A stretch of 5,640 nucleotides of DNA from Bacillota bacterium. Its GTDB lineage: Bacteria; Bacillota_A; Clostridia; Lachnospirales; Bianqueaceae. A model generated the notes under the pieces. The model had not been told where the DNA came from, made no database searches, and worked only from the letters and a program-made list of their open reading frames with translations. Positions 1 to 5,500 of this stretch are shown piece by piece (the first letter of the stretch is position 1; every line of letters begins with the position of its first letter). The stretch spans positions 1-5,640 of the forward strand of contig JAFOIR010000300.1 in NCBI GenBank assembly GCA_017420625.1, given 5' to 3'. The position numbers were made by a program, and so were the translations under genes.

Positions 1-897
1 GGCGGTATTGCAAATGCCAGCGATATTACCCAGGGTCTTCCTCGTGTTCAGGAGCTGTTTGAAGCTCGTAAACCGAAAGGACTTGCAGTTATCGCAGAAT
101 TCGGCGGAATCGTGGAAGATAATACGAGCCGCAAGAAACGCGAAATCATCATCACCAATCCGGATACCAAGGAGAGCAAGAATTATCTGATTCCTTACGG
201 CGCTGTTCTGAGAGTTACCGACGGACAGACGATCGAAGCCGGTGATACACTGACTGAAGGTTCGGTAGATCCGCATGATATCCTTCGGATCAAAGGTATC
301 CTGGCTGTTCAGGATTATCTGATTCAGGAGGTTCAGAGAGTATACCGTTCTCAGGGTGTTGATATCAACGACAAACACGTTGAGATCATCGTTCGTCAGA
401 TGCTGAGAAAGATCAGAATCGAAGACAACGGTGACACCGATATGCTTCCGGGCTCCCTGGTGGATGTAATGGAGTTTAATGAGAAGAATCGTCTCGCGGA
501 AGAAGAAGGCCTGGAAGGCGCTACCGGCGAGAGAATCCTTCTTGGTATTACCAAGTCTTCTCTGGCAACCGATTCCTTCCTGTCTGCAGCTTCCTTCCAG
601 GAGACCACGCGTGTCCTGACGGAAGCGGCGATCAAAGGAAAGATCGATCCGCTGGAAGGTCTGAAGGAGAACGTTATCATCGGTAAACTGATTCCTGCCG
701 GTACCGGTATGGATCAGTATCAGAATGCGGAATATGTGCTGAACGGCGTTTCCGAAGAACAACCGGAAGAGCCCAAGGTTGAAGGACCGGCACAGGAGAC
801 CGTATACGAGGAAGAAGACGAGGAAAGCACGCTGGACCTGGCAGGAGTTCTTGATGAACTTCTTGCAGGCAGCGATGATTCCGAAACCGATGAATAA
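1..897 (+). CDS. rpoC: DNA-directed RNA polymerase subunit beta' (C-terminal 298 residues, 5' end outside window)
   Basis: This is the C-terminal part of beta', the subunit that carries the clamp and active-site elements of RNA polymerase. The frame is open from base 1, so the gene starts upstream of the window; roughly three quarters of a normal ~1200-residue clostridial beta' is missing. Visible landmarks, numbered within the fragment, are: the trigger-loop distal helix [16 protein letters not shown] (about 12-27), [10 protein letters not shown] (about 90-99), VRQMLRK, and the strongly conserved [16 protein letters not shown] (195-210) followed by [17 protein letters not shown]. The last ~47 residues form a very acidic linker ending in [13 protein letters not shown], which resembles the E. 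coli beta' tail that contacts omega; that role here is inference. An in-frame GTG at 112 is internal and not a start. The TAA stop at 895-897 runs straight into the A-tract of the rpsL promoter. Confidence 0.99.
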   Translation, partial: GGIANASDITQGLPRVQELFEARKPKGLAVIAEFGGIVEDNTSRKKREIIITNPDTKESKNYLIPYGAVLRVTDGQTIEAGDTLTEGSVDPHDILRIKGILAVQDYLIQEVQRVYRSQGVDINDKHVEIIVRQMLRKIRIEDNGDTDMLPGSLVDVMEFNEKNRLAEEEGLEGATGERILLGITKSSLATDSFLSAASFQETTRVLTEAAIKGKIDPLEGLKENVIIGKLIPAGTGMDQYQNAEYVLNGVSEEQPEEPKVEGPAQETVYEEEDEESTLDLAGVLDELLAGSDDSETDE

Positions 898-904
898 AAA
901 AGCA

Positions 905-933
905 TTGACATTTACGGGACCCGGTGATATAAT
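905..933 (+). promoter_or_regulatory. sigma-A promoter for rpsL (str operon), consensus with extended -10
   Basis: The -35 box TTGACA (905-910) and the -10 box TATAAT (928-933) both match consensus exactly and are separated by the optimal 17 bases. TG at 925-926 supplies an extended -10 motif. An A-tract (896-901), formed partly by the rpoC stop codon, lies just upstream and could act as an UP-like element. Transcription should begin near 938-941, about 35 nt before the rpsL ATG. The match is direct; promoter activity is inferred. It would let ribosomal-protein and elongation-factor genes be expressed above the level set by rpoBC read-through. Confidence 0.93.
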
Positions 934-942
934 AGCCGGGTC
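918..942. repeat. perfect 7-bp inverted repeat enclosing the rpsL -10 box
   Basis: GACCCGG (918-924) and CCGGGTC (936-942) are exact reverse complements separated by 11 bases that contain the complete -10 box and its TG extension. The right arm covers the predicted transcription start, so only read-through RNA from rpoC would carry both arms and fold. No T-run follows, so it is not a standard intrinsic terminator. It could be an operator, a read-through RNA hairpin, or chance. Confidence 0.75.
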
Positions 943-960
943 TGTGTAAAAAATCTAAAC

Positions 961-966
961 AGGAGG
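961..966 (+). promoter_or_regulatory. ribosome binding site of rpsL
   Basis: AGGAGG lies 8 bases upstream of ATG 975. This decides the start: an in-frame GTG at 966-968 overlaps the Shine-Dalgarno sequence itself and cannot be the initiator. Starting at 975 also gives the family-typical N-terminus [12 protein letters not shown]. Confidence 0.95.
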
Positions 967-974
967 TGCCGATT

Positions 975-1388
975 ATGCCTACTTTCAATCAGCTGGTAAG
1001 AAAAGGAAGACAGGTTTCTGCGAAAAAGTCCGGTGCGCCCGCGCTGCAGAGAGGCTGGAACAGCCTGCAGAAGAAAGCGACCGATACTTCTTCTCCCCAG
1101 AAGAGAGGTGTATGTACTGTTGTTAAGACAGATACCCCGAAGAAGCCTAACTCCGCTCTTCGTAAGATTGCTCGTGTTCGTCTGAGCAATGGCGTAGAGG
1201 TCACCGCGTACATTCCTGGCGAAGGTCACAACCTTCAGGAGCACTCTGTGGTCCTGATCCGTGGCGGCCGTGTCAAGGATATGCCCGGTGTTCGTTACCA
1301 CATCGTACGTGGCGTGCTGGATACGGCTGGTGTTGCCAACCGTCGTCAGGGACGTTCCAAGTACGGCGCAAAGCGTCCGAAAAAGTAA
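975..1388 (+). CDS. rpsL: 30S ribosomal protein S12
   Basis: S12 sits at the decoding centre of the 30S subunit and helps monitor codon-anticodon pairing; substitutions in it classically cause streptomycin resistance or dependence. The protein is 137 residues, normal for Gram-positive S12. It begins [13 protein letters not shown] and contains the signature [11 protein letters not shown] (54-64), then [21 protein letters not shown] (82-102), and ends in the basic [10 protein letters not shown]. The segment at about 25-40 is the extra stretch found in Bacillota and absent from E. coli. Lys56 and Lys101 correspond to the two lysines most often altered in streptomycin resistance (E. coli Lys43 and Lys88 with Met counted), and both are wild type. 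Asp102 matches the aspartate methylthiolated by RimO in E. coli. The gene is first in the str operon behind its own promoter; rpsG follows after 127 nt. Confidence 0.99.
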   Translation: MPTFNQLVRKGRQVSAKKSGAPALQRGWNSLQKKATDTSSPQKRGVCTVVKTDTPKKPNSALRKIARVRLSNGVEVTAYIPGEGHNLQEHSVVLIRGGRVKDMPGVRYHIVRGVLDTAGVANRRQGRSKYGAKRPKK

Positions 1389-1402
1389 TTGTAGGAAAAA
1401 TG

Positions 1403-1439
1403 GTACCAATCATATAGGGCAGGCCCTTTTGATTGGTGC
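1403..1439 (+). promoter_or_regulatory. strong stem-loop in the rpsL-rpsG intercistronic region
   Basis: Bases 1403-1412 pair with 1430-1439 to give a 10-bp stem containing one G-U pair. Eight consecutive bases, ACCAATCA against TGATTGGT, are perfect complements. Inside, AGGG (1416-1419) can pair with CCCT (1424-1427) around a CAGG loop, separated from the outer stem by a small internal loop. No T-run follows the outer stem. In E. coli the rpsL-rpsG gap is where S7 binds its own mRNA to repress translation, so a comparable regulatory role is a reasonable inference but unproven. A processing site is an alternative. Confidence 0.65.
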
Positions 1440-1500
1440 GACACACGTACATCATGCCCGTAAAATAGCGTGAGTACCGATGATCTAATTATTATTAATT
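1440..1500 (+). promoter_or_regulatory. remainder of the rpsL-rpsG intercistronic region, possible structured leader of rpsG
   Basis: This stretch holds two short complementary pairs whose pairings interleave: CACG (1444-1447) with CGTG (1469-1472), and ATCAT (1451-1455) with ATGAT (1480-1484). They could form a pseudoknot, or two alternative hairpins, just upstream of the rpsG ribosome binding site. The last ~15 bases are A/T-only (1486-1500) and would leave the Shine-Dalgarno sequence unstructured. No promoter matching consensus was seen. The pairings are short, so confidence is low. Confidence 0.3.
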
Positions 1501-1508
1501 AAGGAGGG
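1501..1508 (+). promoter_or_regulatory. ribosome binding site of rpsG
   Basis: AAGGAGGG lies 7 bases before GTG 1516 and is a full match to the anti-Shine-Dalgarno end of 16S rRNA. It fixes the unusual GTG start, since there is no suitable in-frame ATG nearby. Confidence 0.93.
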
Positions 1509-1515
1509 AAGAATC

Positions 1516-1986
1516 GTGCCTAGAAGAGGACATATTGCCCACAGAGATGTTCTGCCGGATCCTGTCTACAGCAGCAAGGTAGTAACAAAGCTCATCAACA
1601 GCATCATGCTGGATGGCAAGAAGGGCGTTGCTCAGAAGATCGTTTATGGCGCGTTCGACAGGATCGCTGCGAAGACTGAAAAGAATCCTCTGGAAGTTTT
1701 CGAGACAGCCATGAACAACATCATGCCGGTCCTGGAAGTTAAAGCCAGACGTGTTGGCGGTGCTACTTATCAGGTTCCTATGGAAGTACGCCCCGAACGT
1801 CGTCAGACAATGGGCCTTCGCTGGCTCACCAATTACAGCCGCGCTCGCAACGAGAGAACGATGGAAGAGCGGCTTGCAAATGAAATCATGGATGCAGCCA
1901 ACAACACCGGCGCTTCTGTGAAGAAGAGAGAAGATACTCATAAGATGGCCGAAGCCAACAAGGCTTTCGCTCATTTCCGTTTCTAA
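1516..1986 (+). CDS. rpsG: 30S ribosomal protein S7
   Basis: S7 is the primary binding protein that nucleates assembly of the 30S head on the 3' major domain of 16S rRNA, and it lines the E-site/mRNA exit region. The product is 156 residues, the usual bacterial length. It starts [18 protein letters not shown]. The family signature runs from Asp15 through Lys25-Leu26 and [11 protein letters not shown] (34-44). The beta-hairpin arm [12 protein letters not shown] (85-96) and the basic C-terminal helix [21 protein letters not shown] are both present. Translation starts at GTG behind a strong ribosome binding site. In E. coli, S7 is the autogenous repressor of the str operon, acting on the gap between rpsL and rpsG; the long structured gap here fits that scheme. 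fusA begins 18 nt downstream. Confidence 0.99.
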   Translation: MPRRGHIAHRDVLPDPVYSSKVVTKLINSIMLDGKKGVAQKIVYGAFDRIAAKTEKNPLEVFETAMNNIMPVLEVKARRVGGATYQVPMEVRPERRQTMGLRWLTNYSRARNERTMEERLANEIMDAANNTGASVKKREDTHKMAEANKAFAHFRF

Positions 1987-1990
1987 GACT

Positions 1991-1997
1991 AAGGAGG
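1991..1997 (+). promoter_or_regulatory. ribosome binding site of fusA
   Basis: AAGGAGG lies 7 bases before GTG 2005, within the 18-nt rpsG-fusA gap. It supports the GTG start, which gives the typical EF-G N-terminus [20 protein letters not shown]. Confidence 0.95.
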
Positions 1998-2004
1998 ACA
2001 TTCC

Positions 2005-4089
2005 GTGCCGAGAGAATATTCGTTGGAGCATACCCGTAACATCGGAATCATGGCGCATATCGATGCGGGTAAGACAACGTTGACCGAACGTATCCTCTTC
2101 TACACCGGAAAGAACCATAAGCTGGGCGAGACTCACGATGGTACTGCTACGATGGACTGGATGGAGCAGGAGCAGGAGAGAGGTATTACTATTACCTCTG
2201 CTGCAACTACCTGTTTCTGGAAGGGAAACCGAATCAATATCATTGATACCCCCGGTCACGTGGATTTCACAGTAGAAGTAGAACGTTCACTGCGAGTTCT
2301 GGATGGCGCTGTTGGCGTATTTTGCGCCAAAGGCGGTGTCGAACCTCAGTCTGAGAACGTTTGGCGTCAGGCGGATTCCTATAATGTTCCGCGTATGGCG
2401 TTTGTCAATAAGATGGATATCATGGGAGCCAATTTCCTGAATGCCGTCCAGATGATGAAGGATCGCCTGAAAGCAAATGCGATTCCGGTTCAGCTGCCGA
2501 TCGGAAAGGAAGAGGATTTCCGCGGTGTCATCGATCTCTTCAAGATGAAAGCCTATATGTATGAAGATTCAGAAGGGCAGGTCGTCGATGAAGAGGATAT
2601 CCCGGCGGATATGGTGGATCAGGCAGAAGATTTCCGCGCTCAGATGATCGAAGCGATTGTTGAGCTGGATGATGACCTGACCATGAAATATCTTGAGGGA
2701 GAAGAAATTACGAACGAAGAACTCAAAGCAGTTCTTCGCAAGGGCGTATGCGGGTGCGAGATCGTACCGGTCTTCTGCGGATCAGCCTACCGCAACAAAG
2801 GTGTCCAGCTTCTGCTTGACGGTATCGTCGAGTACATGCCGGCACCGGTAGATGTTCCTGCAATTGAAGGAGTAAAGATCGATTCCGAAGAGAAGGATGT
2901 TCGTCATTCTTCCGATGAGGAACCTTTCTCCGCACTGGCATTCAAGATCATGACCGATCCTTTTGTTGGAAAACTGGCATTCTTCCGCGTTTACTCCGGA
3001 ACCGCCAGCTCCGGCTCCTATGTACTGAATTCGACCAAGAACAAAAAAGAACGTCTTGGACGAATCCTTCAGATGCATGCAAACAAACGGCAGGAGATCG
3101 AAGAGGTCTTCTCCGGAGATATCGCTGCTGCGGTAGGTCTGAAATTCACGACGACCGGTGACACGCTTTGTGATGAAGCACATCCGATCATCCTGGAATC
3201 CATGATCTTCCCGGAACCGGTTATCTCTGTTGCGATTGAGCCGAAGACGAAAGCCGGTCAGGAAAAGATGGGAATCGCACTTGCCAAGCTGGCAGAAGAA
3301 GATCCCACTTTCCGTACACATACCGATCCGGACAGCGGACAGACTATTATTTCCGGTATGGGCGAGCTTCATCTGGAAATTATCGTCGATCGTCTGCTGC
3401 GTGAGTTCAAGGTGGAAGCAAATGTAGGCGCGCCTCAGGTTGCCTACAAAGAAGCGATCACCAAGGAAGTCGATGTTCAGGGTAAATTCGTTCGTCAGTC
3501 TGGTGGACGTGGACAGTACGGTGATTGCCGTGTCCGTTTCTATCCGACCGATCCGAACGCCGAGAATACCTACGAGTTCGTTAATGCGGTCGTAGGCGGC
3601 GCGATTCCGAAGGAGTATATTCCGGCTGTTGATGAAGGTATCCGCGAAGCTATGGCAAGCGGTATGCTGGCTGGTTTCCCTGTCCTTGGCATCAAGGCTG
3701 AATGTTATGACGGTTCTTACCATGAAGTCGACTCATCTGAGATGGCTTTCCATATTGCCGGTTCCATGGCTTTCAAGGAAGCGATGAGAAAAGGCGAACC
3801 GACCCTTCTGGAGCCTATCATGAAAGTAGATGTTACGGTACCGGAAGAGTATATGGGTGACGTAATCGGAGATATCAATTCCCGCCGCGGCAAGATCGAC
3901 GGCATGGAAGGTGTCAACGGTTCACAGGTCATTCACGGATATGTTCCGCTTTCCGAAATGTTCGGCTATGCGACGGATCTGAGATCCAAAACGCAGGGAA
4001 GAGGCAACCATTCCATGTTCTTTGATCACTACGATCCAGTTCCCCGGTCTGTTCGTGAGAAGATTCTGAACGAGCATACCAAAGCATAA
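2005..4089 (+). CDS. fusA: elongation factor G
   Basis: EF-G is the GTPase that drives tRNA-mRNA translocation and, with RRF, ribosome recycling. At 694 residues it is full length. The GTPase motifs are intact: P-loop AHIDAGKT (17-24), RGITI with the switch I threonine (59-63), DTPGH (81-85) with catalytic His85, NKMD (135-138) and GSA (259-261). Domain II contains [12 protein letters not shown] (322-333). Domain IV has SGGRGQYGD (499-507), and His573 matches E. coli His583 at the domain IV tip. Domain V has [17 protein letters not shown] (613-629) and [16 protein letters not shown] (from 652). This canonical pattern, including the [26 protein letters not shown] stretch, indicates the translocase EF-G rather than a ribosome-protection or LepA paralogue. 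It is probably co-translated with rpsG. Its stop codon TAA merges into the A-tract of the tuf promoter. Confidence 0.99.
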   Translation: MPREYSLEHTRNIGIMAHIDAGKTTLTERILFYTGKNHKLGETHDGTATMDWMEQEQERGITITSAATTCFWKGNRINIIDTPGHVDFTVEVERSLRVLDGAVGVFCAKGGVEPQSENVWRQADSYNVPRMAFVNKMDIMGANFLNAVQMMKDRLKANAIPVQLPIGKEEDFRGVIDLFKMKAYMYEDSEGQVVDEEDIPADMVDQAEDFRAQMIEAIVELDDDLTMKYLEGEEITNEELKAVLRKGVCGCEIVPVFCGSAYRNKGVQLLLDGIVEYMPAPVDVPAIEGVKIDSEEKDVRHSSDEEPFSALAFKIMTDPFVGKLAFFRVYSGTASSGSYVLNSTKNKKERLGRILQMHANKRQEIEEVFSGDIAAAVGLKFTTTGDTLCDEAHPIILESMIFPEPVISVAIEPKTKAGQEKMGIALAKLAEEDPTFRTHTDPDSGQTIISGMGELHLEIIVDRLLREFKVEANVGAPQVAYKEAITKEVDVQGKFVRQSGGRGQYGDCRVRFYPTDPNAENTYEFVNAVVGGAIPKEYIPAVDEGIREAMASGMLAGFPVLGIKAECYDGSYHEVDSSEMAFHIAGSMAFKEAMRKGEPTLLEPIMKVDVTVPEEYMGDVIGDINSRRGKIDGMEGVNGSQVIHGYVPLSEMFGYATDLRSKTQGRGNHSMFFDHYDPVPRSVREKILNEHTKA

Positions 4090-4097
4090 AAAAAGCC

Positions 4098-4126
4098 TTG
4101 CAAAAATCAAGTATCTTTACTATAAT
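4098..4126 (+). promoter_or_regulatory. sigma-A promoter for tuf
   Basis: The -35 box TTGCAA (4098-4103; four of six consensus bases, with the TTG core) and the -10 box TATAAT (4121-4126; exact) are separated by 17 bases. A seven-A tract (4088-4094) that includes the fusA stop codon lies just upstream. Transcription should start near 4132-4134, about 36 nt before the tuf ATG. This would give EF-Tu, usually the most abundant protein of the cell, its own supply of mRNA beyond operon read-through. Activity is inferred. Confidence 0.88.
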
Positions 4127-4136
4127 ATGACTTGAT
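4106..4136. repeat. perfect 7-bp inverted repeat enclosing the tuf -10 box
   Basis: ATCAAGT (4106-4112) and ACTTGAT (4130-4136) are exact reverse complements separated by 17 bases that include the -10 box. The right arm covers the predicted start site, as in the rpsL promoter. The arm sequences of the two repeats are unrelated, so they are unlikely to bind the same protein. No strong T-run follows. Confidence 0.65.
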
Positions 4137-4154
4137 GTTTCTGGCAAAAATCTT

Positions 4155-4160
4155 AGGAGG
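4155..4160 (+). promoter_or_regulatory. ribosome binding site of tuf
   Basis: AGGAGG lies 8 bases upstream of ATG 4169, the same sequence and spacing as for rpsL. It is preceded by AAAAATCT (4146-4153), an octamer also found just upstream of the rpsL site (949-956). Confidence 0.95.
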
Positions 4161-4168
4161 AAATTCTA

Positions 4169-5362
4169 ATGGCAAAAGAGAAGTTCGAGAGAACAAAACC
4201 CCATGTTAACATTGGTACGATCGGCCATGTTGACCACGGCAAAACTACCCTGACCGCTGCGATTACCAAAACTCTGCATGAGAGACTGGGTCTGGGCGAT
4301 GCAGTTGCTTTCGATCAGATTGATAAAGCTCCCGAAGAGAGAGCTCGTGGAATCACAATTTCTACCGCACACGTTGAGTACGAGACCAAGAGACGTCACT
4401 ATGCACATGTTGACTGCCCAGGTCACGCTGACTACATCAAAAACATGATCACCGGTGCTGCTCAGATGGATGGAACCATCCTTGTTGTTGCAGCTACTGA
4501 TGGTGTTATGGCTCAGACTCGTGAGCACGTTCTGCTTGCTCGTCAGGTTGGCGTTCCCTACATCGTAGTTTTCATGAACAAATGCGATATGGTTGATGAC
4601 GAAGAACTGCTTGAGCTGGTTGACATGGATATCCGTGACCTGCTTACCCAGTATGAGTTCCCTGGAGATGACACCCCGATTATCCGCGGAAGCGCTCTGA
4701 AAGCTCTGGAAGATCCGAGCGGCGAGTGGGGCGACAAGATCCTTGAGCTCATGGATGCAGTTGATGAGTATATTCCGGATCCCGCACGTGAAGTTGACAA
4801 ACCTTTCCTGATGCCTGTTGAGGACATCTTCTCCATCACTGGTCGTGGTACTGTTGCTACCGGCCGTGTAGAGCGTGGTGTTCTGAAAGTTTCCGATCAG
4901 GTCGAACTGGTTGGTCTGCATCATGAGAAGAAGACCTACGTCGTTACTGGTGTTGAGATGTTCCACAAACTGCTGGATCAGGCTCAGGCTGGTGACAACA
5001 TTGGTGCTCTGCTTCGTGGTATTCAGAGAACTGAGATCCAGCGTGGTCAGGTTCTTGCAAAACCCGGCAGTGTTAACCCGCATCACATTTTCAAGGGTCA
5101 GGTTTACGTTCTGAAGAAAGAAGAAGGCGGCCGTCATACTCCTTTCGTATCTGACTATCGTCCTCAGTTCTATTTCAGAACCACTGACGTTACCGGCGTT
5201 ATCACTCTTCCCGAAGGCGTTGAGATGTGCATGCCTGGTGATCATGTCAACATGAAAGTTGAGCTGATCTACCCCGTCGCTATGGAAGAAGGTCTGCGTT
5301 TCGCTATTCGTGAAGGCGGCCGTACCGTAGGCGCTGGTACCGTTACCGATATCATTGAGTAA
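4169..5362 (+). CDS. tuf: elongation factor Tu
   Basis: EF-Tu delivers aminoacyl-tRNA to the ribosomal A site as a GTP complex. The product is 397 residues, normal for the family. GTPase motifs are intact: GHVDHGKT (19-26), RGITIS (60-65) with Thr63 in switch I, DCPGH (82-86) with catalytic His86, NKCD (137-140) and SAL (175-177). Domain II carries [15 protein letters not shown] and the later [10 protein letters not shown] stretch. Domain III has GGRHTPF and [14 protein letters not shown] and ends in [20 protein letters not shown]. Codon choice is strongly biased (GTT, GCT and CGT common; no TTA, CTA or TCA in frame), as expected for very high expression. It has its own promoter as well as likely read-through from fusA, and is the last gene before the terminator at 5433-5460. 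Whether a second tuf copy exists elsewhere cannot be seen. Confidence 0.99.
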   Translation: MAKEKFERTKPHVNIGTIGHVDHGKTTLTAAITKTLHERLGLGDAVAFDQIDKAPEERARGITISTAHVEYETKRRHYAHVDCPGHADYIKNMITGAAQMDGTILVVAATDGVMAQTREHVLLARQVGVPYIVVFMNKCDMVDDEELLELVDMDIRDLLTQYEFPGDDTPIIRGSALKALEDPSGEWGDKILELMDAVDEYIPDPAREVDKPFLMPVEDIFSITGRGTVATGRVERGVLKVSDQVELVGLHHEKKTYVVTGVEMFHKLLDQAQAGDNIGALLRGIQRTEIQRGQVLAKPGSVNPHHIFKGQVYVLKKEEGGRHTPFVSDYRPQFYFRTTDVTGVITLPEGVEMCMPGDHVNMKVELIYPVAMEEGLRFAIREGGRTVGAGTVTDIIE

Positions 5363-5388
5363 TCGATGATCGCTGAGCAATCATCGAT
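5362..5388 (+). repeat. 9-bp inverted repeat beginning at the tuf stop codon
   Basis: ATCGATGAT (5362-5370) and ATCATCGAT (5380-5388) are perfect complements around a 9-base loop in which a further GC/GC pair (5372-5373 with 5377-5378) is possible. The left arm starts at the last base of the TAA stop. There is no T-run, so it is not itself an intrinsic terminator. It probably forms the first hairpin of the tuf 3' UTR and may protect the message from 3' exonucleases; that role is inferred. Confidence 0.7.
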
Positions 5389-5410
5389 GGGAGAGAGCTT
5401 CGCTCCTCCC
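5389..5410 (+). repeat. second 3' UTR hairpin of tuf
   Basis: GGGAG (5389-5393) pairs with CTCCC (5406-5410), and GAGC (5395-5398) pairs with GCTC (5402-5405) around a three-base loop, leaving A5394 bulged: nine GC-rich pairs in all. It follows the previous inverted repeat with no gap and is not followed by T residues. A role in mRNA stability or processing is possible. Confidence 0.65.
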
Positions 5411-5432
5411 GGATGTTGCAATGCATAAAGAT

Positions 5433-5460
5433 AAGGAGCGTAGCAATACGCTCCTTTTTT
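5433..5460 (+). terminator. intrinsic (Rho-independent) terminator of the str operon/tuf
   Basis: GGAGCGTA (5435-5442) pairs perfectly with TACGCTCC (5447-5454) around a GCAA loop of the stable GNRA type, followed by six T residues (5455-5460). A5433-A5434 can extend the stem with the first two T residues. This is the only structure in the window with both a strong stem and a T-run, and it separates tuf from the exonuclease gene. Confidence 0.96.
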
Positions 5461-5487
5461 ATCACCAGAAGAAAATGAAGGAATTGT

Positions 5488-5494
5488 AGAGGAG
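5488..5494 (+). promoter_or_regulatory. ribosome binding site of the exonuclease III gene
   Basis: AGAGGAG lies 6 bases before ATG 5501. An in-frame ATG at 5495 directly abuts this site, so 5501 is preferred; it also gives the family-typical start MKLISWNVNGLR. No clear promoter is visible between the terminator and this site (5461-5487); it may be weak or may overlap the terminator. Confidence 0.8.
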
Positions 5495-5500
5495 ATGACG

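Noticed and set aside
918..942. The inverted repeat after rpoC read as an intrinsic terminator
   Set aside because: The right arm is followed by TGTGTAAA rather than a T-run, and the repeat encloses a consensus promoter.
966..974. GTG at 966 as an upstream start of rpsL
   Set aside because: It overlaps the AGGAGG ribosome binding site that serves ATG 975, and S12 proteins begin MPT-, matching 975.
1400..1417. A five-codon open frame (MVPII) after rpsL as a leader peptide
   Set aside because: There is no convincing ribosome binding site or regulatory codon run, it is mostly buried in the hairpin, and short frames like this are frequent by chance.
1416..1430. AGGG-CAGG-CCCTTTT read as a terminator between rpsL and rpsG
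   Set aside because: The stem is only 4 bp with four T residues, the last of which belongs to the larger stem, and termination here would cut the str operon. Weak attenuation cannot be excluded.
1495..2259. A 254-codon antisense open frame over rpsG and the start of fusA
   Set aside because: It is in codon register with the sense genes and has the same codon-bias explanation; it crosses two unrelated conserved genes.
2782..3723. A 313-codon antisense open frame inside fusA
   Set aside because: It lies wholly within a highly conserved gene, with no recognisable domain or expression signal.
4166..5380. A 404-codon open frame antisense to the whole of tuf
   Set aside because: It is in codon register with tuf, so its lack of stops only means tuf uses no TTA, CTA or TCA codons, as expected from strong codon bias. 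The product resembles no recognised family and no ribosome binding site was noted for it.
5416..5444. TTGCAA at 5416 as the -35 box of a promoter for the exonuclease gene
   Set aside because: No acceptable -10 box lies 16-18 bases downstream; that position falls in the terminator stem.
5475..5489. A four-codon open frame (MKEL) before the exonuclease gene
   Set aside because: Too short, and it lacks a ribosome binding site.
5495..5500. ATG 5495 as the start of the exonuclease gene
   Set aside because: It directly abuts the ribosome binding site, while ATG 5501 has proper spacing and the family-typical N-terminus.
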